Part shown: positions 8,776 to 17,462 of the stretch, piece after piece | How positions within the stretch are numbered: position 1 is the first letter of the stretch | How the letters are laid out: each line of letters starts with the position of its first letter | NCBI RefSeq assembly: GCF_007981265.1 | Contig: NZ_CP034363.1 | Coordinates: 4,650,001 to 4,714,000 of the forward strand | DNA length: 64,000 bases | Source: Pantoea sp. CCBC3-3-1 | Lineage (GTDB): Bacteria > Pseudomonadota > Gammaproteobacteria > Enterobacterales > Enterobacteriaceae | Direction: 5' to 3' | The notes under the pieces: model-generated | The model's database searches: none | Told to the model about the DNA's origin: nothing | Seen by the model: the letters and a program-made list of their open reading frames with translations, nothing else | Made by a program: the position numbers and the translations under genes

Positions 8776-9546
8776 TTATAGCGCGTTACGCTGTAGTTGA
8801 CGGATATAGGCGTCCCAGTGCAGCAGATATTTCTTATTTTTTATGCTGTTATCAAACACCTGCGCTGCTTTTTCTGCAACCGCGTCAGGGACGATATTCA
8901 GCTCTGCGCCGCCCGCTTGTGCCGCCAGTTGCGCTACGCAAGATCGTTCCAGGTAATAAAGGTTATAAAATGCCTCTTCCAAATCCCGGCCGCAGGTTAG
9001 CAAGCCATGATTTCGCAGGATCAGCGCATTGCGATCGCCAAGATCGGCAACAATTCGCTGCTGCTCATCAAGATCCAGCGCAATGCCTTCATAGTCGTGG
9101 TAGCCCAGTCGCTGGTAGAAACGCATGCTGTGCTGGGAGATCATCAGCAGGCCATTTTTCTGCGCCGCTACGCCAATGCCCGCAGCAGTATGCGTATGCA
9201 ACACCGCATGCGTTTCTGGTCGGGCGCGATGAATAGCACTGTGGATAACATACCCTGCCGGATTGATCCCCAGCCCGGTAGGATCGTCAATAATTTCCCC
9301 TTCCAGGTCGATCTTGACCAGCGTTTCCGGCGTGATTTCATCAAAAGTTTGCCCATAGGCATTGATCAGGAAATGGGGCTTATCGCCGGGCACCCTCAGC
9401 GAAAAATGGGTATAGATATGATCGGTCCAGCGCAGACGTGCCGCCAGCTGATAGCACTGAGCCAGCTTGATGCGGGCTTGCCATTCGGCATCGGTAATAC
9501 GTGCGCGAAGAGATTGAGCAGGATGTAATGCTGACGCGACAGTCAT
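8776..9546 (-). CDS. Class II aldolase/adducin family protein
   Basis: 256 residues from ATG 9546, chosen because AGGAG lies about 7 bases upstream; the upstream in-frame start at 9642 gives a poor, proline-rich extension. The protein has the AraD/FucA-type fold: GDKPHFLINAYGQTFDEITPE (split), the zinc-binding pair in HAVLHTHTAAG, and a further histidine in ILRNHGLLTCG. Members cleave or epimerise sugar phosphates or act as decarboxylases; the substrate is not evident. It is transcribed with the downstream binding-protein gene and is divergent from the EAL-domain gene at 9781. Confidence 0.82.
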   Translation of the reverse strand: MTVASALHPAQSLRARITDAEWQARIKLAQCYQLAARLRWTDHIYTHFSLRVPGDKPHFLINAYGQTFDEITPETLVKIDLEGEIIDDPTGLGINPAGYVIHSAIHRARPETHAVLHTHTAAGIGVAAQKNGLLMISQHSMRFYQRLGYHDYEGIALDLDEQQRIVADLGDRNALILRNHGLLTCGRDLEEAFYNLYYLERSCVAQLAAQAGGAELNIVPDAVAEKAAQVFDNSIKNKKYLLHWDAYIRQLQRNAL

Positions 9547-9780
9547 AAGATCTCCTGAGTTAGCAATGCGATGAGCGGACCCGTCCGCGGCAGGGCATCC
9601 TGACACAGAAGAAAACGGCGGGGGAAATGCTGAATATGGCAATAATTTGCATATTATTAGCTATATATCTGCATGCTTTTGCACCTTCTGGAGGGCTGAC
9701 CTAAGATTTTTCTTATTATCGCGAAGGGACATGCTACCTTAACGCCTTGAAGATGCCGATTGTGGCAACAGAGGATAATA

Positions 9781-11367
9781 GTGGATTCTCATCTCAAAAA
9801 GGGCCGGGAAAGGATAGGGGCATTACTGGCTGTGGCCGGGATAGTGCCATTAATCCTTTGCGTACTTTTTACCTTTATTAATGCACGACAGGTTGTGCTG
9901 CGACAGCAGGCTACTACAGCGGCCATGCTGCTGACCCACGCCGAGACTATCAGCGATCAGGCATGGGATATGATCGGTCAGCTGCGCACATTTTCCGGGC
10001 GGCCCTGTAACCAGATTAATGAAGAGCTGCGACAGTACGCTGCCCTGCACCCTTATTTCCGCTCCCTTGGTGTTGTTCAGGATGATCTCATCACCTGTTC
10101 CTCCGCATTCGGCAGTCTCACCGATAATGTTGCCGTTATGATCCAGCGACAGCCGCCTGAGAACCGTAAGGCATGGTGGATGCTCTCCGTTAACGGTACC
10201 TATGCCGTTAAAAGCCGTCCGGCAATTATTTTTATGCGCGAGACGCCCACCCGTTTCAGTGCTTTTGCGCTAGTAGACGGGCAATATGTCCTGGATTTTA
10301 TGAACGCGGTGGGTAAAAGCCAGGGCGATGCGATTACGTTACAGTTTGGCGAAGGATTTGCTATTCCCAGCGGTCATTCAGTCATCAGCGCCGGGAATTC
10401 TCTGTTAAGCGCCACCACATTAACCGTGGCATCCAGTCGTTATCCGATTGTGGCCCGTATCACCTCTTCCGGTAGCGATATTGCCCTTAACTGGCGGCAT
10501 GGTTTGTTCACCTTTTTGCCGATGGCGGCAGTTCTGTCGTTGCTGCTGATGGCCGTCACCCATAACTGGCTGAAGCGGAGATTATCACTTCGCGACCAGT
10601 TGCGTCGGGGCATTTTGCATCGTGAATTTTCAGTTAATTATCAGCCTGTGTATAACGTCAAAACAGGCGCTGCCAGCGGCGCTGAAGCTTTAATGCGCTG
10701 GCAACTTCCTGACGGTAGTTGGGTAAGACCAGACCTGTTTATTGCGGCAGCCGAAGCCGAAAACATGATCGTTCCCCTGACGCAGCTGCTGATTGAAATG
10801 GTTATTGAAGATGCTCAACATTGGACGCTTCCTCCGGGCTTTCGTCTGGCGATTAACGTCGCCGCCGATCATATCCAGCATCCTGATTTTGTGACAGACA
10901 TTCGCCAGCTCGCCGCCGGTCTGGCCGCCCATCAGCCTAACCTTACGCTGGAGCTCACCGAGCGCAGCCTGCTTTCCGATGGGGAAGACGTCATTCAAAA
11001 ACTTCAGTTGCTGCGTCGTGAGGGCATTCATATTGCCATTGATGATTTTGGTACCGGGCACTGCTCGCTCTCTTATCTGCAAACTTTCCCGCTCGACTAT
11101 CTTAAGATCGACCGCGGCTTCGTTAATGCAATTGAGTCGATCGACGGCGAAACGCCGGTACTCGACGCTATCATTATGCTAAGCCATAAGCTAAAGCTGA
11201 AAATCGTGGCGGAAGGCGTCGAAACGCCGGTTCAGCTTCAGTACCTGAAGGATCGCGGTGTGGTCTTTATTCAGGGCTATCTGTACGCCTGCCCGATGAC
11301 TGGCAGTGCCCTGACACTCTGGCTGCAAGAAGAAGGCCGTCGGCCGTTGATGCCGGATAATGGTTAA
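9781..11367 (+). CDS. Membrane-bound cyclic-di-GMP phosphodiesterase with CSS and EAL domains
   Basis: 528 residues from GTG 9781, which has GAGG six bases upstream; the TTG at 9760 has no such site. A membrane helix lies at about residues 13-35 and a second at about 240-262, with a periplasmic domain between. That domain has the paired cysteines and CSS motif (RTFSGRPCNQI and DLITCSSAFGSL) known to respond to DsbA/DsbB redox state in the PdeB/PdeC group. The cytoplasmic EAL domain follows (about 270-515): GAEALMRW, LAINVAADHI, LTLELTERS, IAIDDFGTGHCSLSYL, LDYLKIDRGFV and IVAEGVET, so all main metal and catalytic residues appear intact. It should hydrolyse c-di-GMP and promote motility over biofilm. 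Confidence 0.92.
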   Translation: MDSHLKKGRERIGALLAVAGIVPLILCVLFTFINARQVVLRQQATTAAMLLTHAETISDQAWDMIGQLRTFSGRPCNQINEELRQYAALHPYFRSLGVVQDDLITCSSAFGSLTDNVAVMIQRQPPENRKAWWMLSVNGTYAVKSRPAIIFMRETPTRFSAFALVDGQYVLDFMNAVGKSQGDAITLQFGEGFAIPSGHSVISAGNSLLSATTLTVASSRYPIVARITSSGSDIALNWRHGLFTFLPMAAVLSLLLMAVTHNWLKRRLSLRDQLRRGILHREFSVNYQPVYNVKTGAASGAEALMRWQLPDGSWVRPDLFIAAAEAENMIVPLTQLLIEMVIEDAQHWTLPPGFRLAINVAADHIQHPDFVTDIRQLAAGLAAHQPNLTLELTERSLLSDGEDVIQKLQLLRREGIHIAIDDFGTGHCSLSYLQTFPLDYLKIDRGFVNAIESIDGETPVLDAIIMLSHKLKLKIVAEGVETPVQLQYLKDRGVVFIQGYLYACPMTGSALTLWLQEEGRRPLMPDNG

Positions 11368-11489
11368 AGTGCAGAGCATGGAAAGTATTTAGTCGCCCTG
11401 CTGTCCTGGACACCTTTTTATTCTGAGAATGCGGGCTATTTAAAGCTGACTTTACGGTGTTAAATTACGATAAAACTGGCCGGGAAAGA

Positions 11490-11981
11490 TTAATTGCCGT
11501 TACGGCGTTTTAATATGGCCCGTAATGCTATATCGAGGGTTTCATCTTCCGTAAGTATGCATTCACTTTTTATTCCTGCTGCTTCATGCTGTGCTTTAAT
11601 ACGTCGATGTATTCGCGCCAGCGTAGGGATAATATGTTCTTCCTGCTGTTTATATTCCTGATAAAGTTTGCGATGGTCCGGACGGTTGACGTTTCTCACC
11701 CGCGCCAGCTGAAGCGTCCGCAAAAAGCCCAGAAAGCGCTCTCCGCGCCCTGCCAGCGGGCCATCATCATGGCGTTTCTGGCAAAGACATTCTCTGCCGG
11801 TTAACCCTGGTAATACTTTATCAAGTACCCGGCCGTAGTTCAGCCAGTCATTACGTTGAAAATAAACCTTATATTTATTGGGGAGAAGCAAGCGGCATGG
11901 CTGTTGGCAATTTAAATTAAATTCAACACGATCCAGCATATTCAGCCAGTCATTTTCATAACCAGTTCTTATATTATACAT
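11490..11981 (-). CDS. Uncharacterised cysteine-containing protein, 163 residues
   Basis: I do not recognise this protein. The ATG at 11981 is preferred over in-frame starts at 12020-12023 because GGAG lies six bases upstream. The N-terminal half has NLNCQQPCRLLLPNKYKVYF and GRECLCQKRHDD, two cysteine pairs that could bind metal or form disulfides. The C-terminal half is rich in charged residues and probably helical (RPDHRKLYQEYKQQEEH, TLARIHRRIKAQHEAAG). There is no signal peptide or membrane segment. The gene stands alone between the EAL gene and proP, with an AT-rich upstream region. It could be acquired DNA. Confidence 0.6.
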   Translation of the reverse strand: MYNIRTGYENDWLNMLDRVEFNLNCQQPCRLLLPNKYKVYFQRNDWLNYGRVLDKVLPGLTGRECLCQKRHDDGPLAGRGERFLGFLRTLQLARVRNVNRPDHRKLYQEYKQQEEHIIPTLARIHRRIKAQHEAAGIKSECILTEDETLDIALRAILKRRNGN

Positions 11982-12468
11982 TGCACTCTCCGCAAAAATG
12001 CGGCTGGCAGTATTACCCATCATCGCAAAGCACGCAACCGTAAAATCAACAATTGTCTTATCGTTAATAAAAATGGAATAACGGATTAGAGGTTTTTTTT
12101 CTCAATGCTATTATCTTCTGTTTATTGTTCCTTTTCAAAATCAATAAATAAAAAGGCGTACTGACCCTGGGAAAGCTTGAGCAGAGGCAGTTTTGCCCGC
12201 CCTAAAAGACAAAAGCGTTTTCACGGCAGATAATGTTACAAATTGTTACATAATCTGATTTCTGGTAGAAATTATGTTGCAGGGCGAAGAGAAGATATAA
12301 TGAATACAGACAGAAAAATGCTAAGCGAAGTACAAATGCGCTACATTTCTCTGTTCTGAGCAAAAAAGCAACACACAATTTGACCTGTTTTGCCTGCCGC
12401 CATCATACGGCTGAGCGCCAAATGGGCAAAAATTTAATTGGGAAACAGACAATTACAGGGTGTTTTAT
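11982..12468. other. AT-rich control region upstream of proP and the unknown gene
   Basis: 487 bases, no credible gene. It contains two direct copies of TGTTACA spaced ten bases apart (12234-12240 and 12244-12250), one helical turn, about 220 bases before proP. E. coli proP has osmotically controlled, CRP- and Fis-affected promoters; I could not place exact promoter elements here. Confidence 0.5.
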
Positions 12469-13974
12469 ATGAAGCTACGTAGGAAGCGTGTTAAGCCGAT
12501 TGGCTTAAAAGACGTAACGATCATTGATGATGCCAGGTTACGCAAAGCCATTACTGCCGCATCGCTGGGTAATGCCATGGAGTGGTTTGACTTTGGGGTA
12601 TATGGATTCGTAGCCTACGCTTTAGGCCAGGTGTTTTTCCCGGGCGCTAACCCAAGCGTGCAAATGATTGCCGCGCTGGCAACCTTCTCCGTTCCTTTCC
12701 TGATCCGACCGCTGGGTGGCCTGTTCTTTGGTGCGCTCGGTGATAAATACGGCCGTCAGAAAATCCTCTCCATAACCATTGTTATCATGTCGGTCAGTAC
12801 CTTCTGTATCGGCCTGATACCCTCTCATGCCTCCATCGGCATTTGGGCGCCAATCCTGCTGCTACTTTGTAAAATGGCTCAGGGCTTCTCGGTCGGCGGT
12901 GAATATACCGGCGCATCGATTTTTGTCGCCGAATACTCGCCTGACCGCAAACGTGGCTTTATGGGCAGCTGGCTGGACTTCGGTTCAATCGTCGGTTTTG
13001 TTACCGGTGCAGGCCTGGTCGTACTGATTTCAACCGTAGTCGGCGAAGCTAATTTCCTTAGCTGGGGCTGGCGTATTCCGTTCTTCGTCGCTCTGCCGCT
13101 GGGGCTGATTGGTATCTATCTGCGTAACGCGCTGGAAGAGACCCCGGCGTTTCAGCAGCACGTTGATAAGCTGGAACAGGGCGATCGTGAAGGTCTGGCC
13201 GACGGTCCGAAAGTGTCGTTTAAAGAGATTGCCACCAAGCACTGGAAAAGCCTGCTGGCCTGCATTGGTCTGGTTTTATCCACTAACGTCACCTACTACA
13301 TGCTGCTGACGTACATGCCAAGCTATCTGTCGCATAACCTTCACTACTCCGAAGATCACGGGGTAATGATTATTATCGCGATCATGATCGGCATGCTGTT
13401 TGTTCAGCCGGTAATGGGTTTGATGAGCGATAAGTTTGGTCGTCGTCCCTTCGTGATTATCGGGAGCGTTGCGCTGCTGTTGCTGGCTATCCCTTGCTTT
13501 ATGCTGATCAACAGTAATGTGATGGGGCTGATTTTTGCCGGCCTGCTGATACTGGCGGTGGTTCTTAACTGCTTTACCGGCGTTATGGCTTCATCGTTAC
13601 CGGCGATGTTCCCTACTCACATTCGTTACAGTGCGTTGGCAAGCGCCTTTAACATCTCGATTCTGGTAGCAGGCCTGACGCCTACACTGGCTGCCTGGCT
13701 GGTTGAATATACCGCCAACCTTTATATGCCAGCCTACTACCTGATGGTTGTCGCAATTGTCGGTCTGATCACCGGTATCATGATGAAGGAAACGGCCAAT
13801 ATGCCGCTGCGTGGCGCCACGCCAGCCGCTTCCGATCTGAATGAGGCTAAAGAGCTGTTGCAGGAACATCACGATAATATCGAAAGCAAAATCGATGATA
13901 TCAGCGAGCAGATCGCCGAGCTGGAAGCCAAGCGTAAGCACCTGATCAATCAGCATCCCAACATCAACGAATAG
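12469..13974 (+). CDS. proP: Proline/glycine betaine:H+ symporter ProP
   Basis: 501 residues, start ATG 12469 giving MKLRRKRVKPIGL, which aligns with the E. coli N terminus; AGGG is about 8 bases upstream. ProP is an MFS osmosensor that imports proline, glycine betaine and other compatible solutes under hyperosmotic stress. Visible features include AMEWFDFGVYGFVAYALG, FGALGDKYGRQKIL, CKMAQGFSVGGEYTGA, LMSDKFGRRPF, and GVMASSLPAMFPT. The C-terminal tail (about 455-501) has heptad-like NIESKIDDISEQIAELEAK, matching the antiparallel coiled coil that tunes the osmotic set point in E. coli. A strong terminator follows. Confidence 0.97.
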   Translation: MKLRRKRVKPIGLKDVTIIDDARLRKAITAASLGNAMEWFDFGVYGFVAYALGQVFFPGANPSVQMIAALATFSVPFLIRPLGGLFFGALGDKYGRQKILSITIVIMSVSTFCIGLIPSHASIGIWAPILLLLCKMAQGFSVGGEYTGASIFVAEYSPDRKRGFMGSWLDFGSIVGFVTGAGLVVLISTVVGEANFLSWGWRIPFFVALPLGLIGIYLRNALEETPAFQQHVDKLEQGDREGLADGPKVSFKEIATKHWKSLLACIGLVLSTNVTYYMLLTYMPSYLSHNLHYSEDHGVMIIIAIMIGMLFVQPVMGLMSDKFGRRPFVIIGSVALLLLAIPCFMLINSNVMGLIFAGLLILAVVLNCFTGVMASSLPAMFPTHIRYSALASAFNISILVAGLTPTLAAWLVEYTANLYMPAYYLMVVAIVGLITGIMMKETANMPLRGATPAASDLNEAKELLQEHHDNIESKIDDISEQIAELEAKRKHLINQHPNINE

Positions 13975-13993
13975 CTGTTGCGATAAATAAAAA

Positions 13994-14019
13994 GCCCGCG
14001 AATATTCGCGGGCTTTTTT
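13994..14019. terminator. Bidirectional terminator between proP and the binding-protein gene
   Basis: GCCCGCGAAT/ATTCGCGGGC is a perfect 20-base palindrome (13994-14013), preceded by A and followed by six T. Confidence 0.9.
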
Positions 14020-14050
14020 CTGTTGTTAAGACAGTGCAGCTCAGGGAGCA

Positions 14051-15160
14051 TTACTCATTTTTCTTGCCGCTCAGTGATGTCCAGTAGGTTCCCGTTTCCG
14101 GCAATGGCAGAAACTCACGGTTCATCTCATCAAGCGTTTTCGTCGGATCCAAATCGCTGAACAGCTGCGGATGGAGCGCTTTGGCAAAGACTTCAGCAAT
14201 CAGCAAATGCCACGGGCTGAGGTAAAAATTGTGCCACAGCGCCGTCGCTTTCCCATTACGAATGGCGGCAAGCTGCGAGATAACCGTCTCTCGTGCCACT
14301 GCCTGCACAAAGCTCTGGTGTGCAGCAGCTTTTGTCACCTGCGGGCCGAGCTGTAGCTGATCAGCCTGCTGCGGACCTGACATCCCCGTCGCCAGATAAA
14401 CATCCGGGTTCGCGGCAATGACCGCCTCCGTACTCAGCTGGCCAAATACGCTACCAAAATGCCCGGCCGCAATGTTATCACCACCCGCAAAAGCCAGCAG
14501 ATCGGCAAGATTACCGCGTCCAACAGTCGTGCAGCACTCCTCACGGCGCCCCAGATGCAGCTGGATCATCGCACGGGTTCGGGCCGGTTTTGCCTGCCGT
14601 AAGCGCTCACGGATAAAGTCCATATGCTGTTGATAAAAAGCGATAAAACGCTGTGCTTTCGCCTGGTCGTTTAACACGTCACCAAGGAGTTGCAGGGTAG
14701 GCACCGTGTTATGCAGCTGATCAACGCGGGTATCAATGTAAATCACCGGAATCCCTGCCTCTGTCAGCTGCATCAGCAAGCTGTCCTGCGCACTGGGCTT
14801 TTTAGCATAGACCGGCAGGATCACCAGGTCAGGTTGCAGTGCGATAACCTTTTCCACACTGATTTGCCCAGGATTCGCACTACCGATAATCGGAATCGCT
14901 TTGATAGCCGGAAACGCGGCGGTGTACCGCGTCCAGGTTTGCCTGTCGTAATGTTGCAAATCGGCAGGCCAGCCAATGACGCGTTGCAGAGGATTGCCTT
15001 TTTCCACCAGCGCCAGGGTATAGAGCATTCGCCCTTCCCCCACCACAATACGCTGCGGATTGTCCGGCACCGCCACCTTACGCTGCAAGATATCAGTGAC
15101 GGTCTTCGCCTGTACCACGCTGCTGACCAGCATCAGCAATACAATCAGCGTTTTTTTCAT
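14051..15160 (-). CDS. Periplasmic iron-siderophore (or haem) binding protein of an ABC transporter
   Basis: 369 residues with a signal peptide ending at about VVQA (residue 18). The layout is that of TroA/FepB-like class III binding proteins: VTDILQRKVAVPDNPQRIVV, ISVEKVIALQPDLVILP, EAGIPVIYIDTR, and NLADLLAFAGGDNIAA. It lies 23 bases behind the TonB-dependent receptor gene and shares its Fur-regulated promoter. The probable role is to collect the chelate delivered by that receptor. No permease or ATPase gene accompanies it, so it would have to use a transporter encoded elsewhere. A Cys-Cys pair (RREECCTTVGRG) is unusual and could make a disulfide. Confidence 0.82.
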   Translation of the reverse strand: MKKTLIVLLMLVSSVVQAKTVTDILQRKVAVPDNPQRIVVGEGRMLYTLALVEKGNPLQRVIGWPADLQHYDRQTWTRYTAAFPAIKAIPIIGSANPGQISVEKVIALQPDLVILPVYAKKPSAQDSLLMQLTEAGIPVIYIDTRVDQLHNTVPTLQLLGDVLNDQAKAQRFIAFYQQHMDFIRERLRQAKPARTRAMIQLHLGRREECCTTVGRGNLADLLAFAGGDNIAAGHFGSVFGQLSTEAVIAANPDVYLATGMSGPQQADQLQLGPQVTKAAAHQSFVQAVARETVISQLAAIRNGKATALWHNFYLSPWHLLIAEVFAKALHPQLFSDLDPTKTLDEMNREFLPLPETGTYWTSLSGKKNE

Positions 15161-15183
15161 CGCTTATCCTTGGGCAACGGCGA

Positions 15184-17307
15184 TCAGAAATCGACTGCGG
15201 CAGAAACGTAAACCACGCGCGGCTCGCCTTCGCTGACGCGCAGATTACCGCCGCTCGACTCATAATACTCTTTGTCGAACAGGTTGTTGATGTTCACTTT
15301 CAGCTGAGTGTGTTTGCCTACCAGCTTGCTGTCCCAGGCAACGAAGGCATCGGCAACGGTGTAGTCCGGCATGGTGAAACTGTTTTCCGGATCGCCAGCA
15401 CGGTTGCCCACATAACGAGCGCCGCCACCTACGCGCAGTTCGCCCGGCAGCCAGGAAAAGCGCATGCCGTGAGTCAGATAGAGGCTGGCCATATTGGTGG
15501 GTGCGTTAACCAGACGGTTACCCACGTTGTCCGGATTGACGTCATCCTCAACGATTTCCGTTTTATCGTGGCTGTAGGTCGCGATCAGATTCCAGTCCGG
15601 TGCCAGCTCGCCGTTAATTTCCACTTCTGCGCCCGTTGAGCGCGCTTTGGGAATGTTGCGCGTGCTGCCGTTAATCAGCACAGACATGTCTTTTTCGTCG
15701 ATGCGGTAGAGCGCCAGCGTGGCGGAAACTGCCGGCACCATCTGCCATTTAGCGCCCACTTCATACGTCGTCCCTTTCTCGGTAGAGGCGACGTTGCCGT
15801 CATCATCCGTCTGGGTCGAAGGCGTAAACGAGCGGCTGTAGCTACCGTATAACGAGAGATCCGGCAGCACTTTATAGACCAGCCCCATCTGCGGCAGAAA
15901 AGCATCGCCTCTGTCGTTCAGGGTGGTTGCCGGGTTCGACCAGCCGCTGCTGGCCGTCTGGGTATAGCGCTGATAGCGGCCGCCAAGTACCGCGATCCAT
16001 TTGTCGTTCAGGTGAATACTGTCTTTGGCAAACAGCGAACGGCTGTAGAGATTGGTGCGTAGATTGCTCTGGGCATCGGAGACGGTACTGGCATTGACCG
16101 GCGGCTCTTCACCATAGACCGGATCGTACATGTTGAAGGTCTTCGACACCTTGCCGCGATAAGAATAAGCTTTGTAGGTTTCGTTCTGCTCGTAATCCGC
16201 ACCAAACATGACGTCGTGCTGCATGCCAAAGATTTCCGGGCTGCCGCCAATATCCCAGGAGAGATAAGTGGTCTGGTGATTGAAGCCACGGTTGGCATCT
16301 GCACGGCGCGAAACGATGCCGGTCGTGGTATCGATGGCCGTTGCCCGCACTTCATTACTGTCGTAGCGACGCTGCATCCACGCGGAGTTGAAGCGTGTTT
16401 GCCATGTCTCATCCAGGTTATAGGCGTAATTAACGTTCAGGCGCTTGTTTTTGCCGTAAGCGTGGTTAGCACTGTCGTCCAGACGTTCGTTATAGGGAAT
16501 ATTAACCGGCTTTTTATTGATAAAGGCCGTCCCGCGATCGACCGGGACGTCGAACTTGTATTCCGTATAGCTGATATTGAACGAGGCTTTTTCACCAAAC
16601 CAGCTCAGTGAAGGCGAGATAAGCGTATGTTCATTGACGCCAAAGTTGCGCCAGTAATCTTCACGCTGCCGCTCGGCGATCAGACGAAAAGCAAAACCGT
16701 TGCCCAGTGGCCCGGTGATATCAACGGAGCCGCTGCCGCCACCCACGCTGCTGGTGCTACCTGCAATGTGCGTATTCCATTCATACTGCGGTTTTTTACT
16801 CACCAGATTGATCACGCCGCCGGGATTGAGGATCCCATACAGCAGCGAAGAGGAGCCTTTCAGCACTTCCACGTGGTCGATCGTCGAATCCATCGACAGA
16901 CCCTGGTTACTGCGTACGCCGTCAATAAAGATTGAGCCATCGGAATTGGAGCCAAAACCGCGCTTAACAGAGCCATCTTCAATGCCGCCCAGCGTATTGC
17001 CCTGCGCAACGCCACTGACAAATTTCATGGCGTCATCAACGGTTTTAACCTGATAGTCATCAACCACTTGCCTGGTGACCACGCTGACGGACTGCGGCGT
17101 TTCGTTACGTGGCGTTTTCGTTTTACTTGCGGTGGTCGCGGTATCCTGGCTGTAGCTGCCGCTTTCAGCCTGGTCGGCGTTAACCGTTAACGTCTGGCTC
17201 TCAGCAGCCACAGCGGCGTGACTGCTGACAAGTGAGAAGATAGCGATTAACGAGGTTTTTCCATGGGTGCGAAAAAGGGTATAAGGTGCTGCGAAGGGTG
17301 TTTTCAT
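15184..17307 (-). CDS. TonB-dependent siderophore receptor (ferrichrome/ferrioxamine receptor type)
   Basis: 707 residues. A signal sequence precedes AVAAESQTLTV, which includes the TonB-box region. The plug follows (about 60-190): TPQSVSVVTRQVVDDY, VDDAMKFVSGVAQGNT, FIDGVRSN, VEVLKGSSSLLYG and GGVINLVSKKP. A 22-strand barrel then runs to the C-terminal aromatic residue (VYVSAAVDF). The pattern is closest to hydroxamate siderophore receptors such as FcuA/FoxA/FhuE; I cannot name the ligand. It forms an operon with the binding-protein gene and is preceded by a good Fur box. Confidence 0.9.
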   Translation of the reverse strand: MKTPFAAPYTLFRTHGKTSLIAIFSLVSSHAAVAAESQTLTVNADQAESGSYSQDTATTASKTKTPRNETPQSVSVVTRQVVDDYQVKTVDDAMKFVSGVAQGNTLGGIEDGSVKRGFGSNSDGSIFIDGVRSNQGLSMDSTIDHVEVLKGSSSLLYGILNPGGVINLVSKKPQYEWNTHIAGSTSSVGGGSGSVDITGPLGNGFAFRLIAERQREDYWRNFGVNEHTLISPSLSWFGEKASFNISYTEYKFDVPVDRGTAFINKKPVNIPYNERLDDSANHAYGKNKRLNVNYAYNLDETWQTRFNSAWMQRRYDSNEVRATAIDTTTGIVSRRADANRGFNHQTTYLSWDIGGSPEIFGMQHDVMFGADYEQNETYKAYSYRGKVSKTFNMYDPVYGEEPPVNASTVSDAQSNLRTNLYSRSLFAKDSIHLNDKWIAVLGGRYQRYTQTASSGWSNPATTLNDRGDAFLPQMGLVYKVLPDLSLYGSYSRSFTPSTQTDDDGNVASTEKGTTYEVGAKWQMVPAVSATLALYRIDEKDMSVLINGSTRNIPKARSTGAEVEINGELAPDWNLIATYSHDKTEIVEDDVNPDNVGNRLVNAPTNMASLYLTHGMRFSWLPGELRVGGGARYVGNRAGDPENSFTMPDYTVADAFVAWDSKLVGKHTQLKVNINNLFDKEYYESSGGNLRVSEGEPRVVYVSAAVDF

Positions 17308-17348
17308 GAATCTTTGAGCAACTGTTGTTTATATTAATAGTTGCGGAT

Positions 17349-17367
17349 GATAATGATTTTCATTGTT
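17349..17367. promoter_or_regulatory. Fur box upstream of the siderophore receptor gene
   Basis: GATAATGATTTTCATTGTT matches the 19-base Fur consensus GATAATGATAATCATTATC at most positions. It lies about 45 bases upstream of the receptor start, where repression would block transcription. Confidence 0.85.
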
Positions 17368-17462
17368 ATTAGCAATTTCAAAAATTGTTTCTTCCTTTCG
17401 GCAACCGCGTAAAAAATGGGCCCGAAGGCCCACTTGAATCACGTTCAGGCGGTATCTTGCTG

